Source: Oxalobacter formigenes
GTDB lineage: Bacteria; Pseudomonadota; Gammaproteobacteria; Burkholderiales; Burkholderiaceae_D
DNA: 20,063 nt
Direction: 5' to 3'
Assembly (NCBI GenBank): GCA_019424645.1
Contig: JAHYZB010000032.1
Span: 12,463-32,525, forward strand
Within the stretch, counting starts at the first letter, position 1. Each line of letters begins with the position of its first letter. Positions 1 to 5,075 of the stretch are shown here, one piece after another. The position numbers and the translations under genes are program-made. The notes beneath the pieces are model-generated. The model ran no database searches. It saw only the letters and a program-made list of their open reading frames with translations, and was not told the DNA's origin.

Positions 1-912
1 GTTATCCAGCAGGAAAACGTCACACTGCTCGATGAAACCCATTTGACCGTCCCGCCGAAAGCCGCCGTTTGCGGCGACAACATCCGCCGTGCAGGGGAAA
101 ATCTCGCCGCCGGTTCAGTCGCCCTCACTGAAGGCACAGTACTTCGTCCTGCCCATATTGGTCTGCTCGCCTCGCTTGGCGTGGCCGAAGTCCCTGTACG
201 CCGTAGTGTACGCGTTGCCCTGCTTTCGACAGGCGATGAACTTCGCCCGACCGGCATGGAACTGGACGACGGTGCGGTTTACGACAGTAACCGTGCGACT
301 CTGGCTGCCATGATGGAACGGCTCGGCTGTGACGTGATGGATATGGGTATTGTGGCCGACGATCCGGCTGAACTGGAAGCTACCCTGAAAACCGCCGCCG
401 AAAATGCCGATGCCATCGTCACCTCCGGTGGCGTTTCCGTCGGCGTAGCTGATTTCACCAAACAGGTCATGGCCAATATGGGCGACATCGCCTTCTGGTC
501 GATCAAAATGCGTCCCGGCAGGCCAATGGCATTCGGAAAAATCCGTTCCGGCAAGCAGAGCGCCATTCTCTTCGGTTTGCCCGGTAATCCGGTCGCCGTC
601 ATGATCTCGTTTTACTTTTTCGTCCGCGACGCCCTTTTGCATATGATGGGAGCAACGCATTCCCCTCTCGTTTACATCAAGGCACAAACCGCCTCCAATC
701 TGTCCAAAAGAGCGGGACGCACGGAATTCCAGCGTGGCGTCGTCACCGAAAATGCCGATGGCGGCCTGACCGTCAGGACAACCGGCGAACAGGGTTCCGG
801 CATCCTGCGCTCGATGACAGAAGCCAACTGCATTATCGTCCTCCCTGAAGAACGCGAACAGGTACGCGCCGGTGAACCAGTCGATATCGTCCTTCTGGAA
901 GGCCTCGCCTAG
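1..912 (+). CDS. moeA: Molybdopterin molybdenumtransferase MoeA (5'-truncated by window)
   Basis: Inserts molybdate into adenylylated molybdopterin in the last cytoplasmic step of molybdenum cofactor synthesis. The frame is open from the first base (VIQQENV...), so the true start lies upstream; 303 residues are visible of the roughly 400 usual for MoeA. An internal TTG at 43 could be mistaken for a start. Seen in order: the central MogA-like molybdopterin-binding domain with STGDEL (visible residues 76-81), YDSNR, TSGGVSVG (141-148), MRPGRPMAFG and LPGNPVAV (193 on), then the C-terminal beta-barrel domain ending at the TAG. These motifs are typical of the family and intact. nfo follows 13 bases after the stop on the same strand, so the two are probably cotranscribed. 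No regulatory site is visible because the promoter is outside the window. Confidence 0.95.
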   Translation, partial: VIQQENVTLLDETHLTVPPKAAVCGDNIRRAGENLAAGSVALTEGTVLRPAHIGLLASLGVAEVPVRRSVRVALLSTGDELRPTGMELDDGAVYDSNRATLAAMMERLGCDVMDMGIVADDPAELEATLKTAAENADAIVTSGGVSVGVADFTKQVMANMGDIAFWSIKMRPGRPMAFGKIRSGKQSAILFGLPGNPVAVMISFYFFVRDALLHMMGATHSPLVYIKAQTASNLSKRAGRTEFQRGVVTENADGGLTVRTTGEQGSGILRSMTEANCIIVLPEEREQVRAGEPVDIVLLEGLA

Positions 913-925
913 AAATCTCATCAAT

Positions 926-1759
926 ATGTTTAATATCGGCTGCCATCTCTCTGTTTCAAAAGGTCTTTTCCGGATGGGAAAGGATGCCCTTTCCATCGGA
1001 GCCAATACCTTTCAGTGCTTCTTGCGCAATCCCCGGGGCGGGGCGGCGAAGAAACTGGACCCGGCCGATGTACTGGCCTTAAAGCAACTGATGGACGAAA
1101 ACGGTTTCGCCCCGGTCGTCGTTCACGCGCCCTATACCCTCAATTCCTGCGCCAAAGACGAACGCCTGCGCGAATTTGCCTATGAGACCATTCTCGACGA
1201 TATCAGCCGCATGGCACTCCTTCCCGGCAACCTGTACAACTTCCATCCGGGCAGCCATGTCGGACAGGGAATCGACAAGGGAACAGAACTGATCATTGAC
1301 CTGTTGAACCGGGTGCTGGAAACCAATCCGGAACCGACGCTCCTGCTGGAAACGATGTCAGGGTCAGGCAGTGAGGTCGGCAGCTGTTTCGAAGAATTGA
1401 AAGCCATTCTCGACGGTTGCGGCAACCATCCTAAAACAGGTGTCTGTCTCGACACCTGCCACGTCTGGGCTGCCGGTTACGACATCGTCAACCGGCTCGA
1501 CGAGGTCCTTGCGGAATTCGATTCGGTCATTGGCCTGAAGCATCTGCATGCCATTCACCTGAACGACAGCCTGACGTCTTTTGGCAGCCACAAGGACAGG
1601 CATGCGACAATTGGGGCAGGCACCATCGGTATCGATGCGATAACCCGGATCATCAACCATCCTGCACTGAAAGACCTGCCGTTCTGTCTGGAAACACCCA
1701 ACGAACTGCCGGGACATGCTGAAGAAATCGCCCTCCTGAAAAGCCTTTACAGGAACTGA
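926..1759 (+). CDS. nfo: Endonuclease IV (AP endonuclease Nfo)
   Basis: Zinc-dependent AP endonuclease of base excision repair: cleaves 5' to abasic sites and removes 3' blocking groups. A TIM-barrel protein of 277 aa (E. coli Nfo is 285). All nine metal ligands known from E. coli Nfo are recognisable: H67, H107, E142, D176, H179, H211, D224, H226 and E256, in VVVHAPY, NFHPGSH, LLLETMSG, CLDTCH, HLNDS, SHKDRHATIG and FCLETPN. The ATG at 926 was chosen because MFNIGCHLSVSKG aligns with the usual N-terminus; an in-frame ATG at 872 would overlap moeA and add 18 unrelated residues. The Shine-Dalgarno is weak, which suits translational coupling to moeA just upstream. The pairing with moeA looks like simple adjacency rather than shared function. 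Confidence 0.96.
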   Translation: MFNIGCHLSVSKGLFRMGKDALSIGANTFQCFLRNPRGGAAKKLDPADVLALKQLMDENGFAPVVVHAPYTLNSCAKDERLREFAYETILDDISRMALLPGNLYNFHPGSHVGQGIDKGTELIIDLLNRVLETNPEPTLLLETMSGSGSEVGSCFEELKAILDGCGNHPKTGVCLDTCHVWAAGYDIVNRLDEVLAEFDSVIGLKHLHAIHLNDSLTSFGSHKDRHATIGAGTIGIDAITRIINHPALKDLPFCLETPNELPGHAEEIALLKSLYRN

Positions 1760-1784
1760 ACCCGGCTTTGGCCGTTCAGTTTTT
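1756..1784 (+). terminator. Intrinsic terminator after nfo
   Basis: Arms CTGAAC (1756-1761) and GTTCAG (1774-1779), with an inner GGC/GCC pairing, are followed by five T. The hairpin overlaps the nfo stop and also the last codons of the convergent HipA gene, so it ends plus-strand transcription where the two genes meet. Confidence 0.6.
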
Positions 1785-3044
1785 CAGCTGGGAGCGCAGG
1801 TTCTGGATGCCGTAATAACGGGCATCGACGATATCCTCATCCACGCCCTGCTGTTTCATGATGTCCTGCAAGCTGCCAAGCTTGCGCCCGAAACGGTCGA
1901 TCTCGACCAGAACGGCCGACATTTCTTCGGGAGGGATATCCAGACTGTCCAGAATATCGTTCCAGTTATCGAGAATATCCCCTTTTTTATCAACCCATTC
2001 CATCGACCGTTCAATATCGTCCGTCGACAGATAGGAAGGCGAAAAGTCAAAAATGGGGGTCAGGCCGATTTTCCCGTTCACGATCCTTATGGCCTTATTG
2101 AAGGGATGGTTATCGATATTGCCCATCGCCATATTCAGGATATCCCGTTTAAGGTATTCCACTGTCGTGGCAAAAGGATCGGATACATACTCCCTCAATG
2201 TCTTCAAAACGACATTATGGGAAGGTCTGGCGGAGGCATCGGCCAGCTGGCACAGCGAGGCAACGCTTTCCTGATGATGCCGGATAACGCCCGTTTCCGT
2301 TACCGTACGGTCAAAACGCGGAATGAACAGCATGTCGCTTTGCCACTTCGGCAATTCAGCGACAGCCAGCCCCATTTCACGGGCGACACGAACATAAGCC
2401 GCCTCGTTTTCCAGAATCTTCCAGTCTGCCAGATTGCGTCCCCGGGAAAGCTTGACCAGAAAATGACGCGCCGCTTTTGCGTCCGGCAAAGCGGCATCGG
2501 CATACCAGAGATCATCTTTTCCCTGCGTCATCAGGAATTTGGGCGTTTTCCCCTGAACACACGTCGTTCCCGCCGACAGCATGCCATGCTCTTCAAGGTA
2601 TTCCACGAAATTTTCGCTCCGTTCAAGGATTTCCCTGATCGTAAACCCCCGGTTGACCCATAACGGCGCTTTCCTGCCCAAAAATTCCCGGTAAAACGCA
2701 TTCGCCTCGGCAATCCGCAAATTGCCGACCGGATTGATCGCTCCGTAAAGCATCAGGTTCCAGTCGGTCGCAGCCTCTTCCTGAATATGGCATTCATAAA
2801 GCAGGTATTCCCGCCCTTCCCCGCGTGGCACCATATCCAGCATGAAAGAAGGCCAGTGAGCCAGATGGTACGCTTCCTTGCGGACAGGAAAATGAATAGA
2901 AACGGGCAGATTGCCGTTTTCGGCATAAGCGGGCAGATAGGTCAGAACGGAAGGCGACAGCGACCCGGCCGACGGATTTTCCGTTTCAACAATGCAGCAT
3001 GGCTGCCATTGACCCCGGTCGAAAATTTCAATCGTGCATTGCAT
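1776..3044 (-). CDS. HipA-family serine/threonine kinase, orphan
   Basis: A 422-aa HipA-like protein. Characterised HipA kinases phosphorylate GltX or other aminoacyl-tRNA synthetases and cause growth arrest. The N-terminal part (about 1-110) fits the HipA N-terminal subdomain. The kinase part shows HFLVKLS (195-201, probable ATP-binding Lys198), ENEAAYVRVAREMGL (212-226), FIPRFDR (240-246), GNIDNHPFN (308-316, catalytic Asp311) and TPIFDFSPS (329-337, metal-binding Asp333), so the enzyme looks catalytically intact. GGAG before the ATG supports the start. A HipB-type helix-turn-helix antitoxin is expected next door, yet none is seen: upstream is about 140 bp without a gene and then a porin terminator. 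The target is unknown, and it may not act as a toxin. Confidence 0.82.
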   Translation of the reverse strand: MQCTIEIFDRGQWQPCCIVETENPSAGSLSPSVLTYLPAYAENGNLPVSIHFPVRKEAYHLAHWPSFMLDMVPRGEGREYLLYECHIQEEAATDWNLMLYGAINPVGNLRIAEANAFYREFLGRKAPLWVNRGFTIREILERSENFVEYLEEHGMLSAGTTCVQGKTPKFLMTQGKDDLWYADAALPDAKAARHFLVKLSRGRNLADWKILENEAAYVRVAREMGLAVAELPKWQSDMLFIPRFDRTVTETGVIRHHQESVASLCQLADASARPSHNVVLKTLREYVSDPFATTVEYLKRDILNMAMGNIDNHPFNKAIRIVNGKIGLTPIFDFSPSYLSTDDIERSMEWVDKKGDILDNWNDILDSLDIPPEEMSAVLVEIDRFGRKLGSLQDIMKQQGVDEDIVDARYYGIQNLRSQLKN

Positions 3045-3184
3045 GGATCACTCCGCTTGAAGAGATACCCTCATCTTATCAGATAGGGAAAGCCTGACAT
3101 AGTTTCATCCCTTCGTCCGGCTGGATTTTATTGAAAAATACAAATGCCATAGCTGAGCGAAAACAGTTTTTCATGTATTCACAT

Positions 3185-3210
3185 AAAAAAAGAGCACGAC
3201 TGGCGTGCTC
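3185..3210 (-). terminator. Intrinsic terminator of the porin gene
   Basis: Perfect 7-bp stem GAGCACG/CGTGCTC (3192-3198 with 3204-3210) and a 5-nt loop. On the minus strand it is followed directly by seven T. It sits about 30 bases past the porin stop codon. Confidence 0.85.
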
Positions 3211-3239
3211 CAAACAAAGTTTCTTTCTTCCTTTTTACA

Positions 3240-4319
3240 TCAAAAACTGTGCGTGATACCTACCTGTACACCGGTAACGGATTCCCTTTCCGCTCCGTTG
3301 TTATTGTAGATACTGCCTACAAAACTGTTGTCGCTGTCGGTGTAGGACACCATGCCATATAGCTGCGTCCGTTTTGACAGGTCATAGGTGTAACCCAAAG
3401 CGTATTTGTTGACATCGCCATCGTGTGCCGTTTTATCGACCGAGGCACGGTTATACGATGCATTGACAGTGCCCCTCCCCATACGATACTGGACACCCAG
3501 CAGCCATTCTTTCTGGTTGATCGGCGTGTCAAAGCCAAGATCGAGATCGGTGATCGAGGACAGGTTTTTCAGCTGGCTTCCCTGATACCCTGCCGAAAAC
3601 CGCCAGTCGCCCAGTGAATAGGCGCCCCCGATATTCCAGACAAACGATTTGTTCGAATCAGCCTGACGATTATAGTTGGTCATCAGGGAAACAGGACCGT
3701 TGCTATAACGGAGCGATCCGCCAAAACCGGCATTGTAGATATCGCTGTTGACCCCCACCGGTTTTTTATGGTCGTCCGCACTTAAAGTGTACGTCAGGCC
3801 GACGACGAAACCGGCGAATTCGGGACTGTCGTATCGAACCGTGTTGGAAAGCTGTTCACTGCGCAAAAGATTGTATTTCGCAAGTGCAGACCCGGTTGCC
3901 GCCTGCAAAAACGGATCGAGCTCGGTAAAATATTCTGACGACATTTCATTGACACGACCCAGACGTACCCAGCCCCACGGCCCTTCCAGGCCGACATTGG
4001 CCGCACCTGTCCAGTCGATTGTCTGACTACGGTTGCCGAGCGCCCTTGAGATGGAATCGTCAAGGCTGTAGGTTTGTTTGTTGGTGCCATCCGGGAGCTG
4101 GAATTGCCGTTCAAGCTGGAAAGTCGCCTTGATACCATTTGCCAGCTCTTCCGATCCCCGTACACCGATCAGGTTGGCGGCACTCTCATCCATCCGCGTA
4201 CTGCTGCCTGTTTCCTTGACGAAGCCGGTATCGACGGTACCGTAAATAATGACATTGGTCTGTGCCTGCGCGGACATGGCCAGTCCCAACGTCGAGAAGG
4301 CAATCATTTTTTTAAACAT
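3240..4319 (-). CDS. Gram-negative porin (Burkholderiales type), copy 1
   Basis: Outer-membrane trimeric beta-barrel porin of the Porin_4 type, for passive diffusion of small solutes. 359 aa from the ATG at 4319, which has AGGAAG upstream; an in-frame ATG at 4346 would put nine extra residues before the signal peptide. Residues 1-19 form a signal peptide (basic MFKK, hydrophobic core, AQA cleavage). The mature protein begins QTNVIIYGTVDTGF, contains the conserved GxRGSEELANGIKATFQLERQF segment and LGRVNE, and ends GVQVGITHSF with the C-terminal Phe needed for barrel insertion. It is clearly paralogous to the porin at 16411-17478 over its whole length. A Fur-type box overlaps its promoter, so it is probably iron-repressed. 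It stands alone, with its own terminator. Confidence 0.93.
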   Translation of the reverse strand: MFKKMIAFSTLGLAMSAQAQTNVIIYGTVDTGFVKETGSSTRMDESAANLIGVRGSEELANGIKATFQLERQFQLPDGTNKQTYSLDDSISRALGNRSQTIDWTGAANVGLEGPWGWVRLGRVNEMSSEYFTELDPFLQAATGSALAKYNLLRSEQLSNTVRYDSPEFAGFVVGLTYTLSADDHKKPVGVNSDIYNAGFGGSLRYSNGPVSLMTNYNRQADSNKSFVWNIGGAYSLGDWRFSAGYQGSQLKNLSSITDLDLGFDTPINQKEWLLGVQYRMGRGTVNASYNRASVDKTAHDGDVNKYALGYTYDLSKRTQLYGMVSYTDSDNSFVGSIYNNNGAERESVTGVQVGITHSF

Positions 4320-4382
4320 GGGTGAAACTTCCTGACTGAAATTCATTTGTGAGCCACTGCATGGGCTCGTATTGTGGGCTGA

Positions 4383-4420
4383 ATTATAAATGCAAACCCA
4401 CTAAATGAGAATAATTATCA
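4383..4420 (-). promoter_or_regulatory. Porin-1 promoter with overlapping Fur box
   Basis: On the minus strand a perfect -10 TATAAT lies at 4388-4383. The -35 position, 17 bp further, holds TTCTCA, a 4/6 match. The sequence TGAGAATAATTATCA (4406-4420) matches the 7-1-7 Fur consensus TGATAATNATTATCA at 13 of 14 specified bases and covers the -35 element, as expected for iron-dependent repression. The leader would be about 57 nt. Confidence 0.75.
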
Positions 4421-4602
4421 TTAACTATTTTCACATTTATACTCAAAGACAACAATATGACACTGGCCGATTCTTTCTATTTGTCATTTTTCTTATTGTT
4501 CTGCCAGGTTTCACTCACTCATTCTGTCGAAACGAGGACACCACACAAACAAACAGAAAAATGATGATTATCATATAGTTAATGCATATATATAAAGCAC
4601 TT
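4421..4602. other. Non-coding stretch between porin 1 and the micro-ORFs
   Basis: AT-rich spacer with no convincing gene. It holds a second, weaker Fur-like match at 4559-4573 (right half ATTATCA perfect, left half 4/7). On the minus strand this overlaps a short AT hairpin followed by five T, which could serve as a weak terminator for the mgtA transcript. A 35-codon plus-strand ORF at 4457-4564 lacks a ribosome binding site. Confidence 0.4.
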
Positions 4603-4725
4603 TCAAGAACCGCCATCCTCTTTTGGCATCCATTTATAAATGAATGAAATCAGCATGAAATAAAATATGAAAAACAGGCCGTCAAGAATCATCAACCCCC
4701 AGAAATTATTGAAAAGTTCTCGCAT
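4603..4725 (-). CDS. Small predicted membrane protein downstream of mgtA (40 aa)
   Basis: An unrecognised 40-aa ORF. It starts MRELFNNFWG, has one hydrophobic segment at about residues 10-31 rich in Phe and Ile, and ends in the polar tail KWMPKEDGGS. GAGGTGAG stands 3 bases before the ATG, a strong if close Shine-Dalgarno. It is the last of several tiny ORFs after mgtA on the same strand. By position and shape (short, single membrane span, charged C-terminus) it recalls MgtS of E. coli, which binds MgtA, and MgtR of Salmonella, which acts on MgtC; I do not claim sequence homology. Inference: a small partner or regulator of the Mg2+ ATPase. Proteomics or conservation would decide. Confidence 0.6.
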   Translation of the reverse strand: MRELFNNFWGLMILDGLFFIFYFMLISFIYKWMPKEDGGS

Positions 4726-4729
4726 GATC

Positions 4730-4789
4730 TCACCTCATAAATAATAAAAAAACCATTGTTACGAAAAGCGCGGCAAAAAATCCCTTAAT
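4730..4789 (-). CDS. Possible 19-aa hydrophobic peptide with ATT start
   Basis: Nineteen codons reading, after the start, KGFFAALFVTMVFLLFMR. The start would be ATT, overlapping the TAT-TAA end of the preceding ORF, with AAAGGAG 4 bases upstream. ATT initiation is rare (infC is the known case), so this is speculative. In favour are the strong Shine-Dalgarno, which no other start explains, the membrane-like composition, and the TGA lying within the Shine-Dalgarno of the next ORF. It could also be chance in an AT-rich spacer. Confidence 0.25.
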   Translation of the reverse strand: MKGFFAALFVTMVFLLFMR

Positions 4790-4925
4790 ACCGCTCCTTT
4801 CTTTTTGAAAGACGAGCCTGTTTATTTCGCGGGAACAATCGGCCGATTCTTTTTTTATGCGAAGCAACCGAGCCAATGGCGAGTACAAACATGACTACAA
4901 TCAGAATAATGATCAAAAATCCCAT
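4785..4925 (-). CDS. Small basic membrane protein downstream of mgtA (46 aa)
   Basis: An unrecognised 46-aa ORF. Residues 2-21 are a strongly hydrophobic helix (GFLIIILIVVMFVLAIGSV); the remaining 25 residues are very basic (HKKR, then RNKQARLSKRKERY), predicting a single-pass protein with a positively charged cytoplasmic tail. CAAGGTG precedes the ATG by 7 bases. The gene overlaps the end of a 16-codon ORF and lies about 150 bases after the mgtA stop on the same strand. The tail could bind an acidic partner or phospholipid. Its small size, membrane span and position suggest a modulator of MgtA, as MgtS and MgtR are for enterobacterial Mg2+ transport, but nothing shows homology. Confidence 0.6.
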   Translation of the reverse strand: MGFLIIILIVVMFVLAIGSVASHKKRIGRLFPRNKQARLSKRKERY

Positions 4926-4963
4926 AGCGTTTCACCTTGTGAGGGTGCGGAAGACGTTTTCAT
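4913..4963 (-). CDS. Candidate 16-aa leader peptide with strong SD
   Basis: Encodes MKTSSAPSQGETLWDF. GGGGGAG lies 5 bases before the ATG, one of the best ribosome sites in the window. The ORF overlaps the start of the 46-aa membrane protein by 13 bases, so its translation could open or couple to that gene. The Shine-Dalgarno is partly paired in the hairpin at 4973-4995. It may be a regulatory leader rather than a functional peptide. Confidence 0.35.
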   Translation of the reverse strand: MKTSSAPSQGETLWDF

Positions 4964-4972
4964 CGCGTCTCC

Positions 4973-4995
4973 CCCGGAATGAATAACATTCCGGG
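4973..4995 (-). promoter_or_regulatory. 9-bp hairpin masking a Shine-Dalgarno
   Basis: Perfect inverted repeat CCCGGAATG/CATTCCGGG with loop AATAA. No T-run follows on either strand, so it is not a classical terminator. On the minus strand its 3' arm ends in GGG, which belongs to the GGGGGAG ribosome site of the 16-aa ORF. A role in translational control or in protecting the upstream mgtA mRNA is possible. Confidence 0.5.
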
Positions 4996-4999
4996 TTCA

Positions 5000-5044
5000 T
5001 CAAATTTCGGCACGATATGTCCATCCTTCTGGTTTGGTCCACAT
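5000..5044 (-). CDS. Candidate 14-aa peptide after mgtA
   Basis: Encodes MWTKPEGWTYRAEI, beginning about 30 bases after the mgtA stop with AAGGA 8 bases before the ATG. Two Trp in 14 residues is unusual. It stops 5 bases before the hairpin at 4995-4973. It could be a leader or a true peptide; only the ribosome site and spacing support it. Confidence 0.3.
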   Translation of the reverse strand: MWTKPEGWTYRAEI

Positions 5045-5075
5045 TGTGCGTTTTCCTTTTTTCAGCCTTTCCGGT

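Noticed and set aside
115..1005. Long minus-strand ORF (296 codons) opposite moeA
   Set aside because: It lies antisense to moeA, whose motifs are clear, and its translation resembles no family; a shadow frame.
4457..4564. Plus-strand 35-codon ORF (starts MTLADSFYLSFF) with a hydrophobic segment
   Set aside because: No Shine-Dalgarno, and it overlaps the Fur-like site; only its composition is suggestive.
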